From contig CALWRJ010000005.1 of the NCBI GenBank assembly GCA_944383915.1, positions 1 through 64,000 on the forward strand: a DNA stretch of 64,000 bases. Reading direction: 5' to 3'. Origin of the DNA: an uncultured Clostridia bacterium (GTDB lineage: Bacteria > Bacillota > Clostridia > Christensenellales > UBA1242). Each line of letters starts with the position of its first letter. Positions within the stretch are counted from its first letter, which is position 1. Made by a program: the position numbers and the translations under genes. The notes under the pieces were generated by a model. The model was not told where the DNA came from and ran no database searches. It was given only the letters and a program-made list of their open reading frames with translations. Shown here piece by piece: positions 53,208 through 62,721 of the stretch.

Positions 53208-53716
53208 ATGTAAGCGTTTTTATCACCCCTGTACTTATAATACTTTTGCTAATTTATTGTGCGAAAAAGAAAGTAAACTGCTACAATACTTTTGCAAGTG
53301 GTGCAAAAGGCGCTATTTCGCTTTGCCTTGATGTTTTGCCATTTTTAGTTACTATTTTTGTTGCCATTCAACTTTTTAGAATAAGTGGACTAGCTGAAAC
53401 TACTGCCAACCTTTTTGCCCCCGTAATGGAAGTATTAGGCATTCCCAAAGAATTAACCGAACTAATGATAATTCGCCCTTTTAGCGGGAGCGGAAGTCTT
53501 GCAATGGCGGAACAAATATTCTCTACCTATGGAGCAGATAGTTACATTTCAAGATGCGCGTCTGTCATTATGGGAAGCAGTGAAACGATTTTTTATGTCG
53601 CCACAATTTACCTAAGCCAAACAAAAGCAAAGCGACTTTTATACGCTATCCCCGTTGCCCTAATCGCAACGATTATTAGTAGCGTTGTCGCCTGTCTCCT
53701 TTGCCGAGTTATGTAA
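53204..53716 (+). CDS. spmB: Spore maturation protein B
   Basis: The partner of SpmA, with the same Gate domain: ASGAKGAISLCLDVLPFLVTIFVA, IIRPFSGSGSLAMAEQIF and MGSSETIFYVATIYLS. At least four hydrophobic segments. Length of 170 is normal. The GTG at 53204 (GTGAATGTAAGC) overlaps the spmA stop as GTGA, so the two are translated together. It should be expressed late in the mother cell or forespore; no promoter was recognised upstream of spmA. Confidence 0.95.
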   Translation: MNVSVFITPVLIILLLIYCAKKKVNCYNTFASGAKGAISLCLDVLPFLVTIFVAIQLFRISGLAETTANLFAPVMEVLGIPKELTELMIIRPFSGSGSLAMAEQIFSTYGADSYISRCASVIMGSSETIFYVATIYLSQTKAKRLLYAIPVALIATIISSVVACLLCRVM

Positions 53717-53901
53717 TTGATTTAATCTTATTCAATTTGCATAAAAGTTTAATAAACTTAAAAAAGTTAGTCTACTAGAATCATATCTAACTAAAAAATT
53801 TGTTAGAAAAAGTCGCATTAACCATAAAATAATATAATTAGAAATTTACACTAACTTCTTTATTCGCTTTTACCTTTTTAATGACAAATGCAATTAGATA
53901 T

Positions 53902-53988
53902 AAGTGCTACGCAAAGTACTATGCACTCACTTTTGCGCATAGATACACTATTAAAACCTAAATATAATTAAAAATTGCATAGTACTAA
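53902..53988 (-). repeat. Dispersed palindromic repeat, copy 9 (full site plus half-site)
   Basis: A full site in reverse orientation at 53902-53952 (AAGTGCTACGCAAAGTACTA, then TGCACTCACTTTTGCGCATAG) and a half-site TTGCATAGTACTAA at 53975-53988. The half-site supplies the stop codon of the minus-strand gene at 53985. Confidence 0.7.
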
Positions 53989-54485
53989 AAATTTTTTAAA
54001 ATTATCAAGTCATAAAATTTTGTGGTGTGGTTGTAAAGTTTAACTGTAAAATCACCTGAGGTTGTAACAGTAGACCAAGTTTCAAACCAAGAAGGAATCC
54101 AAAATTTGTCGTTATAGGCGGTCGAATCCCATTCCCAATGAGTATAATAGTTTGCGTTGCTAGTATATTCTAACCCTTGGTGGTGAGCAAAATAACTAGA
54201 ACCACTATAGCTAGTGTCTGGCTGTGTTTCTTGCCACATTATATTTGCTTCTTGTGGGCTTTGAATAAATTCATTTAGTATAGGATAATTGTTAGCCAAA
54301 TCATAATAAATTGCGTTTGTAAGGTTTCGCAAATCGGAATTTGAATAATTCCCTATATAAGTATTTTGTGTATAAGAAAGATAACTATCGTCAATATAAT
54401 TATGTATTAAATCAAGGTTTTTCTGGCTTAAACTGTAAGTCGCGCTATTACTATTAAATCTATCGGTAGTGTATGGTTCGGTCAT
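53985..54485 (-). CDS. Tyr/Asn/Thr-rich protein of unknown family, possibly a gene remnant
   Basis: The frame gives 166 residues rich in Tyr, Asn, Ser, Thr and Trp (YYTHWEWDSTAYNDKFWIPSW, split here by family-like aromatic patches) with no signal peptide or membrane segment, the composition of an exported protein. There is no SD before the ATG, and the open frame continues only about nine codons further upstream. The stop lies inside a palindromic repeat, so the original 3' end may have been cut. It may be the leftover C-terminal part of a larger secreted protein. No family recognised. Confidence 0.45.
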   Translation of the reverse strand: MTEPYTTDRFNSNSATYSLSQKNLDLIHNYIDDSYLSYTQNTYIGNYSNSDLRNLTNAIYYDLANNYPILNEFIQSPQEANIMWQETQPDTSYSGSSYFAHHQGLEYTSNANYYTHWEWDSTAYNDKFWIPSWFETWSTVTTSGDFTVKLYNHTTKFYDLIILKNF

Positions 54486-54554
54486 CCAAACAGTAATAAA
54501 ATTACCAAAAATCTAATTAAACATCATTCATTAAATACTTTTTTACTAAAAAAT

Positions 54555-54580
54555 AAAGCCTATACGATTTGTATAGGTTT
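54555..54580 (-). terminator. Terminator of ctsR-mcsA-clpC
   Basis: AAAGCCTATAC and GTATAGGTTT form a 10-bp stem with one imperfect pair; loop GATTT. TTTATTTTTT follows on the minus strand; a T-run is present on the plus side too. Confidence 0.75.
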
Positions 54581-54688
54581 TATTATTTTTTTGTAATTTT
54601 TTGAAAACGCATTGTAAAAGAGTTAACATATTAATTTATTAAATAATTTTATCAATATAATTTTTTATTTTTTATTTAATTTTTAATT

Positions 54689-57187
54689 TTAACTTGCGAC
54701 ATTTTCGGTTTCGACTTTTGGCTGATAAATGCGGAATTTAAGTTTACCGAGTTCGACATCGGCATCAACGGTTACTTTCGCACCTGTACCAAGTTTGCCA
54801 GACAAAATTTCGTCTGCAAGTTTATCCTCGATTTCTTGCTCAATTACCCTTCTTAAAGGACGAGCACCGTAATCTGCGGTATAGCCTTTTTGCACTAGAT
54901 ATTTTAGTGCTTCCTCAGTGAATTTTAGTTCGATATTTTGCGCTTTAAGTTTGTTTACAACTTTAGTTATCAACAATTTAGCAATGTGTGCAAGTTCGGG
55001 TTTTGATAACGATTTAAATATTACGATAGAATCAATACGGTTTAAAAACTCAGGTCTAAACATACTTTTTATTGCCTTGTTTAAAATTTCGCTTGCTTCC
55101 TCGTCAAGTTTTTCGATTTGCTCCTCGTCATCCTCTTGTTCGTATTGTTCCCTATTCTTTTTGTATTTCGGGTCGCTAACACCTGCGTTACTTGTCATAA
55201 TGATGATAGTATTTTTAAATGATACCGTACGCCCGTGACTATCGGTTAACCTCCCATCGTCCATTATTTGAAGTAAGATATTAAATACGTCAGGGTGCGC
55301 TTTTTCAATTTCATCAAATAGAATAATAGAATAAGGTTTCCTACGCACTTGCTCGGTTAATTGTCCGCCGTCCTCGTGACCAACATATCCTGGGGGCGAA
55401 CCTATCAACTTGCTTACTGAGTGTGATTCCATATACTCACTCATATCAAGCCTAATAATTAAGTTTTCGTCATCAAACATCGCTTCGGCTAATGCCTTAC
55501 TCAACTCTGTTTTACCTACACCAGTTGGTCCTAAAAATAGGAATGTACCAATTGGTCTATTCGGGTCTTTAAGTCCAGCACGAGCCCTACGAATCGCCTT
55601 ACTTACCGCAACTACTGCTTGGTCTTGCCCAATTACACGAGCGTGAAGCAAGTTTTCAAGCCCCATAAGTTTATCTCTTTCAGTTTCAGTTAGTTTAGTT
55701 ACAGGAATATGAGTCCACGCACTTACGACTCTTGCAATATCATCAAAGCCGATGCTTGCAGAACTTTCGTTTTTCTTGAAGTCCTCTTGCATTTTTTCAA
55801 TTTCTGCTGTAACTTTTTTAATTTCCTCACGAATTTGCGCCGCTTTTTCGTAATTTTGAGCAACTACGGCTTCTTTTTTGTCGTTCTCCAAACGAATGAG
55901 TTCCTCTTTTTTGTCTTTTAGCGGGGTTGGAACAATTGCGCCACTAACTTTTGCACGACTGCTCGCTTCGTCTATTAAGTCTATTGCCTTGTCTGGAAGG
56001 CTTCTATCCATAATATAGCGGTCGCTCAAAGTTGCCGCTGCTTCGATTGCTTCGTCAGTTATTTTAACATTATGGAAAGCCTCGTAACTATCTCTCAACC
56101 CTTTTAAAATATTTATCGTTTGCTCAACTGTTGGTGGATTGATTAAAACAGGCTGGAATCTGCGCTCGAGTGCCTTATCTTTCTCGATAAATTTACGGTA
56201 TTCGTCAGTAGTTGTAGCACCGATTGTCTGTAACTCTCCACGAGCAAGATAAGGTTTGAGCATATCAGCAGGGCTAATTTCTCCCTTATCTCCACCTGCT
56301 TGTGCTAAAGTGTGAAGTTCGTCAATAAACACGATTATATCTTTATTTTGAGTAATTGTTTCAATCGCGTTTTTGAGTTTTTCCTCCATACTACCTCGAT
56401 ACTTTGTCCCAGCCATTAATGAACCTAGTTCAAGCGAGAAAATCGTCTTGTTTTTAAGCAAATCTGGTACATTGCCATCAACGATTGCTTGAGCAAGCCC
56501 TTCTACAACAGCAGACTTACCAACACCCGCTTCACCAATCAGTACAGGGTTGTTTTTCGTCTTTCGGCACAAAATCTCAATAACTCGCTCGATTTCATCC
56601 TCTCTACCAATGACGGGGTCAATTTTATTTTGCTTTGCTTTTAAGGTTAAATCAGTACCGAGTTCGAGTAGGTTTTTAGGAAGTGTGCTACCTTCGTTAC
56701 TATTATCAACTGGTTCACCATTTTCACCTTCGTCAAAAGATTCATTTCTTAAAGCATTAAGTACATCGTATTTTAAGGCGTCAATGTTTAGATTGAAACC
56801 GCGTTCGAGCATTGTAACTGCTGCACTGCGATTTGTGGCAAGCATTGCAAGCATAACATGCTCAGTCCCAACAAAAGTTTGCCCTAACCTTGCTGAAATT
56901 TCTTGACTTGCGCGCAAAATTTCTTTAACTAATGGTGTTAAATCAATTTCACTTTGGTCAAGGCTTGGGCTTTTTTGGACATTTTCATCAAATAATTGTA
57001 AGTAACTTGCAGTCGTTACTCCATATTTTTTCAAAATCTTACTAGACAAGCACTCTTCAACCGAGATAATACCAAAAAGCAAATGCTCGGTGCCAAGTTC
57101 TAAATGTCCACTACGAGTCGCAAGTTCGCCCGCATTTTGTAGTGCTTCGTCTACAAGTTGTGTGAATCCATTATTTTGTGAATACAT
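54689..57187 (-). CDS. clpC: ATP-dependent unfoldase ClpC
   Basis: ClpC unfolds proteins and feeds them to ClpP. Order of domains: two N-terminal repeats (residues 1-145), first AAA+ domain with [19 protein letters not shown], a middle domain with a UVR-type stretch ([20 protein letters not shown]), second AAA+ domain with [20 protein letters not shown], and the D2-small domain with [20 protein letters not shown]. Length of 832 fits ClpC. Its ATG overlaps the mcsA stop (TAATG). Control by CtsR is supported by the operator at 58312-58328. Confidence 0.97.
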   Translation of the reverse strand: MYSQNNGFTQLVDEALQNAGELATRSGHLELGTEHLLFGIISVEECLSSKILKKYGVTTASYLQLFDENVQKSPSLDQSEIDLTPLVKEILRASQEISARLGQTFVGTEHVMLAMLATNRSAAVTMLERGFNLNIDALKYDVLNALRNESFDEGENGEPVDNSNEGSTLPKNLLELGTDLTLKAKQNKIDPVIGREDEIERVIEILCRKTKNNPVLIGEAGVGKSAVVEGLAQAIVDGNVPDLLKNKTIFSLELGSLMAGTKYRGSMEEKLKNAIETITQNKDIIVFIDELHTLAQAGGDKGEISPADMLKPYLARGELQTIGATTTDEYRKFIEKDKALERRFQPVLINPPTVEQTINILKGLRDSYEAFHNVKITDEAIEAAATLSDRYIMDRSLPDKAIDLIDEASSRAKVSGAIVPTPLKDKKEELIRLENDKKEAVVAQNYEKAAQIREEIKKVTAEIEKMQEDFKKNESSASIGFDDIARVVSAWTHIPVTKLTETERDKLMGLENLLHARVIGQDQAVVAVSKAIRRARAGLKDPNRPIGTFLFLGPTGVGKTELSKALAEAMFDDENLIIRLDMSEYMESHSVSKLIGSPPGYVGHEDGGQLTEQVRRKPYSIILFDEIEKAHPDVFNILLQIMDDGRLTDSHGRTVSFKNTIIIMTSNAGVSDPKYKKNREQYEQEDDEEQIEKLDEEASEILNKAIKSMFRPEFLNRIDSIVIFKSLSKPELAHIAKLLITKVVNKLKAQNIELKFTEEALKYLVQKGYTADYGARPLRRVIEQEIEDKLADEILSGKLGTGAKVTVDADVELGKLKFRIYQPKVETENVAS

Positions 57188-57690
57188 TATTTGTTACCCC
57201 CTTCTTTTTTCCCTTCAATATTGTCTATTTGTCGCTTTAATGCAGCCGCATCCTCGTATCTTTCCTCGTTTACAGCACAACGCAAACGCTCGCGCAAACT
57301 ATCGACTTCGCTCGCCTTTGGTAACGATGCGCGTTTAAGTTTTACCTTTTCAATAGGAGCAGGTTTTTCTGCATAAAAGTTTTTGATTGCTGGTGATACA
57401 ACTTCGCTTAAATATTTATAGCACTCGGGACAATTAAATCTGCCCGTTTCCAAAAAATCTTTGCTCGTATATCCGCACGCCTTACAAGAAATCGTCCTTT
57501 TTGATGGTTTGCGTCTTGCAAACATTACTGGAAAGTCAAAAAACTCGCCAATCATTGGCTCGATTAATTCATCAAGCCCCCTTTCTTTTGATGCACAATC
57601 AGCGCAAAGATGTTGTTCCATACGCTCGCCATTTACTTCTAGCCAAGTTAAATGCGTGGCAGGTTTGCCACATTTATCACAATAATACAT
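57187..57690 (-). CDS. mcsA: McsA-like zinc-finger protein
   Basis: McsA carries four CxxC zinc motifs: CDKCGKPATH and CADCASKE at the N-terminus, CKACGYTSKDF and CPECYKYL in the middle. The C-terminal UVR motif (LRERLRCAVNEERYEDAAALKRQID) contacts ClpC. In Bacillus McsA activates the arginine kinase McsB and modulates CtsR. Here clpC follows directly and there is no mcsB between. ATG at 57690 follows AAGGAG. It is 66 bp after ctsR. Confidence 0.92.
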   Translation of the reverse strand: MYYCDKCGKPATHLTWLEVNGERMEQHLCADCASKERGLDELIEPMIGEFFDFPVMFARRKPSKRTISCKACGYTSKDFLETGRFNCPECYKYLSEVVSPAIKNFYAEKPAPIEKVKLKRASLPKASEVDSLRERLRCAVNEERYEDAAALKRQIDNIEGKKEGGNK

Positions 57691-57756
57691 ACTAAAATCT
57701 CCTTTTACATTTTTTATCCTACAACATTGATGTCAATTTACCTATTTTTAATATTT

Positions 57757-58239
57757 TCAAATAGAACTAGTTTTACTTTCACCATGCTGTTTTATATTAT
57801 GTTTTAAAATAATTCTGCGCAAAATCTGCGACCTAAGTCTATTTTCAAGTTTAAAAGGATTAGCAAGCGCGTTTGGACTAATCGCGGTTTTGATTATTTC
57901 CCCTTGACTGCTTTTAAAAAACTTTTTATTAACTAACTCATCAACTATATAACACCCTGTGCGGTAGTCCACTTCTTGATTTAACCTATCAAGTATGCCG
58001 TCAAGCCAAACTGATGTACTATCATCAGCACGCATAATAGTAATATGCCCACCACCGCCACGCTTTGACTCTGTCAAGAACCCACGCTCATAATTAAATC
58101 TAGTAGACAAAACATAGTTTATTTGGCTCGGCGCAACATTAAAATAATTTGCTAGTTCATTTCGACTAATGTCAAGATACTCGCCTTCCCCTAAACTATC
58201 CATTATAAACGACTCTATCATATCCGAAATACTCGACAT
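57757..58239 (-). CDS. ctsR: Heat-shock repressor CtsR
   Basis: CtsR represses clp genes and loses DNA binding at high temperature. The winged helix is in residues 1-70 (ISDMIESFIMDSLGEGEYLDISRNELANYFNVAPSQINYVL), with the thermosensing Gly-rich wing ESKRGGGGHITIMR. The C-terminal half is the dimerisation and McsB-recognition domain. Length of 160 is normal. ATG at 58239 follows AAGGGGGTGG. It starts the operon ctsR-mcsA-clpC and has a perfect CtsR box in its promoter, so it is autoregulated. Confidence 0.96.
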   Translation of the reverse strand: MSSISDMIESFIMDSLGEGEYLDISRNELANYFNVAPSQINYVLSTRFNYERGFLTESKRGGGGHITIMRADDSTSVWLDGILDRLNQEVDYRTGCYIVDELVNKKFFKSSQGEIIKTAISPNALANPFKLENRLRSQILRRIILKHNIKQHGESKTSSI

Positions 58240-58311
58240 TCGACCACCCCCTTATTTACAAAGTCAATTGCTTATCTTTTATTTGAAATTCAATTATTTT
58301 CGCCCCTGCTT

Positions 58312-58328
58312 TTTGACTTTCTTTGACC
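58312..58328 (-). promoter_or_regulatory. CtsR operator
   Basis: Minus strand GGTCAAA-GAA-AGTCAAA, an exact match to the CtsR direct-repeat consensus RGTCAAA-NAN-RGTCAAA. It begins 3 bases after the -10, covering the transcription start. Confidence 0.92.
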
Positions 58329-58331
58329 TTT

Positions 58332-58360
58332 ATTATATACTTATTATATGCAATTGTCAA
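58332..58360 (-). promoter_or_regulatory. Consensus sigma-A promoter of ctsR-mcsA-clpC
   Basis: Minus strand TTGACA (58360-58355), 17-bp spacer, TATAAT (58337-58332), a full match to consensus. The gap 58240-58623 also holds a half-copy of the palindromic repeat (58433-58447) and otherwise AT-rich sequence. Confidence 0.92.
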
Positions 58361-58432
58361 CACTTTTTAAACATTTTTTTATAAAAATAATAAAAATTTT
58401 TTAAATTGCCCTCAAAATGCCTTATTTTTTAA

Positions 58433-58447
58433 TTTTGCGAATAGTTT
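58433..58447 (-). repeat. Dispersed palindromic repeat, copy 10 (arm only)
   Basis: TTTTGCGAATAGTTT is the reverse complement of the ACTATTCGCAAAA arm; the GTAC palindrome is missing. Confidence 0.45.
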
Positions 58448-58623
58448 ATTGCTTTAAATCTGCTTTTTAAAGAATAAATGATTATACCTTTTTATTAAAT
58501 TGCCAAATATATACTTAAAATTTTTAGAACAAATGTTTTAAATTCTATTTACTTTTCTAATTTTTCATTATATAATATAAAAGGCAAATAAAATGGTTAG
58601 TAAAATTATAAGGAGTAAGGAAA

Positions 58624-59865
58624 GTGGATAAAGTAATTTTGCATTGCGATTTAAACAACTTTTACGCATCAGTTGAGTGCGTACAAAACCCTACCCTATG
58701 GACAAAGCCCGTGGCAGTAACAGGCAACCCGCGCACGCGTCACGGCATAATTCTTGCAAAAAACAATGTAGCAAAAAGTTATGGAATCAAGACTGCACAA
58801 ACAATTTGGGAAGCCAAAAAATTATGTCCTAATCTTATTTGCCTTCCTCCTCAATTTGAATTGTACCAAAAATACAGCAAACAAGTTCGCGAAATATATA
58901 TGCGGTTTACCGATAAAGTCGAGAGTTTTGGCCCTGATGAATGTTGGCTTGATGTCACCCACTCTCAAAAACTTTTTGGTGATGGTAAAACGATTGCAGA
59001 CAAATTGCGCAAAATTGTGAAAACAGAAACAGGCGGACTAACAATTTCGGTTGGTGTTTCTTTTAATAAATATTTTGCAAAACTTGGAAGTGACCTCAAA
59101 AAGCCAGATGCCACCACTGTTATAAGCAGAGAAAATTTCAAAGAAAAAATTTTTGGACTTCCTGCCGATAACCTTATTTTTATAGGCAAACGAACTTTCC
59201 AAAAACTCAACAAACTAAATATTTTTACCATTGGCGACCTAGCAAACGCGGACGAAAGAACACTTGCATACCATTTTGGAATACTCGGTCCACAATATAA
59301 ACGCATCGCCAGTGGTCAAGATGTAACTGAAATCGCGCACCAAGACTTTTTAGATGAAACAAAGTCTGTTGGTAATGGGATGACAGCTATTCGAAATCTA
59401 GTTTCGCGGGAGGAAGTAGAAATAATGGTACTCACCCTTGCAGAAAAAGTAACATATCGTATGAGACAACTAGGACTAAAAGGACGGACTGCAAGATTAA
59501 GTATTCGTAATAGTGATTTGACGCATAGTTCTCACTCAATAACAAGCACAAAAGCCATAGACAACGCAAACGATTTTGCCAAAATGTGTATGAATATTTT
59601 TGATACCTATTGGAAAAATTCTGCGCCGTACTCTATTCGCTCGGTTAGGGTCAGTCTATCAAATCTTGAAAAAACGAACAAATCTACACAAATAAACTTA
59701 TTCGATTACCAAAAAGACGAAAAATTACGCAAACTAAACGAAAGCCTGGATAAAATTCGCGATAAATACGGCTACTACTCTGTTCGGCGCGCAAAAACTA
59801 TAAAACGCGACTTTATCAATTACTACGAAGCAGACGAAGAGGAAAATATTGACGATATGGAGTAA
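58624..59865 (+). CDS. dinB: Y-family DNA polymerase IV
   Basis: A translesion polymerase. The palm begins VILHCDLNNFYASVECVQNP (first catalytic Asp; steric-gate aromatic FY), and FGPDECWLDVTHS carries the second acidic pair (Asp-Glu). GGLTISVGVSFNKYFAKLGSDLKKPD is the conserved loop, followed by the helix-hairpin-helix region (LNKLNIFTIGDLANADE) and the little finger. GTG at 58624 follows AAGGAGT. At 413 residues it is longer than E. coli DinB and typical for Firmicutes. No LexA box was recognised upstream. Confidence 0.93.
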   Translation: MDKVILHCDLNNFYASVECVQNPTLWTKPVAVTGNPRTRHGIILAKNNVAKSYGIKTAQTIWEAKKLCPNLICLPPQFELYQKYSKQVREIYMRFTDKVESFGPDECWLDVTHSQKLFGDGKTIADKLRKIVKTETGGLTISVGVSFNKYFAKLGSDLKKPDATTVISRENFKEKIFGLPADNLIFIGKRTFQKLNKLNIFTIGDLANADERTLAYHFGILGPQYKRIASGQDVTEIAHQDFLDETKSVGNGMTAIRNLVSREEVEIMVLTLAEKVTYRMRQLGLKGRTARLSIRNSDLTHSSHSITSTKAIDNANDFAKMCMNIFDTYWKNSAPYSIRSVRVSLSNLEKTNKSTQINLFDYQKDEKLRKLNESLDKIRDKYGYYSVRRAKTIKRDFINYYEADEEENIDDME

Positions 59866-59870
59866 AAAAT

Positions 59871-59907
59871 ATGCTCAATTTTTGAGCAAGTCAACAAAAT
59901 TGAGCAT
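59871..59907 (+). terminator. Competing hairpins after dinB
   Basis: ATGCTCAATTTT (59871) pairs with AAAATTGAGCAT (59896), 12 bp, followed by AATTTTTAT. The inner sequence TGCTCAA-TTT-TTGAGCA (59872-59888) can form instead, so two exclusive folds exist. The outer one is the likely terminator. It sits 21 bases before the XRE gene. Confidence 0.65.
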
Positions 59908-59928
59908 AATTTTTATATTATTTATATT

Positions 59929-60186
59929 ATGATTAGTGAAAATTTAAAAAGTTTAAGACTTGAAAGAGGTCTAACTCAACAAAAACTTGCTTCTATATTT
60001 AAAACCTCGCGCCAAAATATTTCGCATTTAGAAAGCGGATACATTGAGCCAAACTGCGATATGCTACGCAAATATTGTGTATTTTTTGATATTAGTGCTG
60101 ACGAAATTTTAGATTTAAACACCGAGAAAGACCGCAAAAGCTATTTAGAAAAAATCAATTTTGACAACTTACCTACTAAAAAATAA
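59929..60186 (+). CDS. XRE-family transcriptional regulator
   Basis: An 85-residue protein with one HTH_3 domain: ISENLKSLRLERGLTQQKLASIFKTSRQNISHLESG, and a short C-terminal helix region (LRKYCVFFDISADEILDL). It has the form of a Cro/CI-like repressor. No SD is present before the ATG; TATATT lies directly upstream of it, with TTGAGC 17 bp further, so the mRNA may be leaderless or nearly so. The gene is isolated between dinB and an unknown minus-strand gene, with no phage genes near. Confidence 0.85.
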   Translation: MISENLKSLRLERGLTQQKLASIFKTSRQNISHLESGYIEPNCDMLRKYCVFFDISADEILDLNTEKDRKSYLEKINFDNLPTKK

Positions 60187-60281
60187 ATTTATATTTTTCT
60201 TACAAACTACAATTTAAAATTTTTTTAATAAAACTGCAATTATATTTGCTGATGTAAAAATAACTTACGATTATAAAATAA

Positions 60282-60315
60282 AAAATAGCACTTAATAATG
60301 CCGAAGTGCTATTTT
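60282..60315 (-). terminator. Terminator overlapping the stop of the gene at 60314
   Basis: AAAATAGCACTT and AAGTGCTATTTT, 12-bp stem with a 10-base loop; TTTATTTTATAA follows on the minus strand. Confidence 0.85.
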
Positions 60316-61147
60316 ATCTATTTCTTTCTATATCATTTGATGATTTGATGTTTGGTTTTTTTGAATTATTTATTGTCTTGTATAGGGGTAGCGTAAGTTC
60401 ATTTTCTATGGAATCAATTTCATCATAAAAAGAATCATCAAAATCATCATTCTCTACTTCACCTTTGTACGCAATGCCAAATTCAATGCGCAATTTATCA
60501 ATTACGCTTTCGATTAAATAATAATTATTATCGTTAATTTCATCTATATAATTTGAAATTTCATCTCTAACAACATTTCTTATATGCTCATCGAAATTTT
60601 CATAATTTAAAATAGTACGCGCTTCTCTTTCATCATCTGCCACAATCATTTTTGCTTGACTATAATTTATCTCACCGAGGCGCGCAAGCAAAAATGCTTC
60701 ATCATATTCCGCCGAGTACGAAACAAGTTTATCAATATAAAAAGGCTCTAATTTTTTACCAAACTCATCTATCAATGCGGAATTTGCCTTATCTACTGCG
60801 TCCCATATTAATAAAACTTGTTTCTCATCTTTTAAATTTTCTCCAATATAATTATAAGCCACGGTAAACATAGCGGCAAGTCTTGTACCAAAAGCGCAAG
60901 CCGAATTTTCGTGATTTAGCCCATTTTCTAGTAACTCTTTTATATCGAGAGGATTTGTAAATTGATAACATTCAACAATTTGTTTAACACGAGCAATACT
61001 AGGATAATCACCTAATTTTTGGAGTGCGCGCACACATTTATCTTTGTCTTTGTCGCAAATCACAAATTCACTATTCTTAATATCCGAAATTTTATCGGCA
61101 TTATAATCTTTGATTATCGTAAACTCATAATCGTGTAACTTTTCCAT
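60314..61147 (-). CDS. Protein of unknown family
   Basis: No family recognised. The 277-residue protein is acidic and mainly helical (VDKANSALIDEFGKKLEPFY, FLLARLGEINYSQAKMIVAD), with no signal peptide or membrane segment. A conserved-looking N-terminal part (YEFTIIKDYNADKISDIKNS) precedes several helical repeats; the C-terminus is low complexity (NNSKKPNIKSSNDIERNR). Single gene behind a strong promoter (61219-61247) and with its own terminator. Similar isolation and promoters are seen for the genes at 34006 and 38627, but the sequences share no obvious motif. Confidence 0.75.
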   Translation of the reverse strand: MEKLHDYEFTIIKDYNADKISDIKNSEFVICDKDKDKCVRALQKLGDYPSIARVKQIVECYQFTNPLDIKELLENGLNHENSACAFGTRLAAMFTVAYNYIGENLKDEKQVLLIWDAVDKANSALIDEFGKKLEPFYIDKLVSYSAEYDEAFLLARLGEINYSQAKMIVADDEREARTILNYENFDEHIRNVVRDEISNYIDEINDNNYYLIESVIDKLRIEFGIAYKGEVENDDFDDSFYDEIDSIENELTLPLYKTINNSKKPNIKSSNDIERNR

Positions 61148-61218
61148 AATCCTTTCCTTTTAGCATAAAAGTCACAAAATCACTTGTCGCGAAACTGCTA
61201 ACAAAATTTATTTATTAT

Positions 61219-61247
61219 ATTATACAATCTTTTATGGGAAAAGTCAA
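61219..61247 (-). promoter_or_regulatory. Near-consensus sigma-A promoter
   Basis: Minus strand TTGACT (61247-61242), 17-bp spacer, TATAAT (61224-61219), about 70 bases before the ATG of the unknown gene. Confidence 0.85.
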
Positions 61248-61329
61248 TAGTAGCGAATAAATACTAAATTTGAACAAAAAATTAAGTTTAATTTAAATTA
61301 ATACACCAAAAATAACAAAAATTTAATAT

Positions 61330-61358
61330 TTGACAAAATCGCAAAAATATTATATTAT
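61330..61358 (+). promoter_or_regulatory. Promoter of mnmA
   Basis: TTGACA (61330-61335), 17-bp spacer, TATTAT (61353-61358), about 78 bases before the ATG. Confidence 0.8.
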
Positions 61359-61400
61359 TTAATATAAGATGTATTTGTTATTTTAAAAAATTTTATTTGA

Positions 61401-62516
<1,116 letters not shown>

Positions 62517-62530
62517 AAATAATAATAAAA

Positions 62531-62603
62531 TTGTTGCATAATACTTATGCATAGTACTGTTTTTTATGGTTTTTTAGACAATTTTACAATGCATAGTACT
62601 TAA
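62531..62603 (+). repeat. Dispersed palindromic repeat, copy 11 (two partial sites)
   Basis: TTGTTGCATAATACTTATGC, then ATAGTACTG at 62531-62560, and AATGCATAGTACTTAA at 62588-62603. The arm is missing. Both lie between the mnmA stop and its terminator. Confidence 0.65.
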
Positions 62604-62621
62604 TTTTACAAAATTAAAAGC

Positions 62622-62652
62622 AAAAAGAACGAGTAAAACACTCGTTCTTTTT
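62622..62652 (+). terminator. Terminator after mnmA
   Basis: AAAAAGAACGAGT and ACTCGTTCTTTTT, 13-bp perfect stem with loop AAAAC. Bidirectional, so it can also serve the ypeB-like gene. Confidence 0.85.
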
Positions 62653-62721
62653 AATAATAAATTTACATCACTTTTTGCATTAAAAAACTATAGTATACAT
62701 TTTATTTCGATGATATTTCTT

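Noticed and set aside
59929..60186. Prophage remnant around the XRE gene
   Set aside because: Neighbours are dinB and an unknown gene; no integrase, structural gene or attachment repeat is seen.
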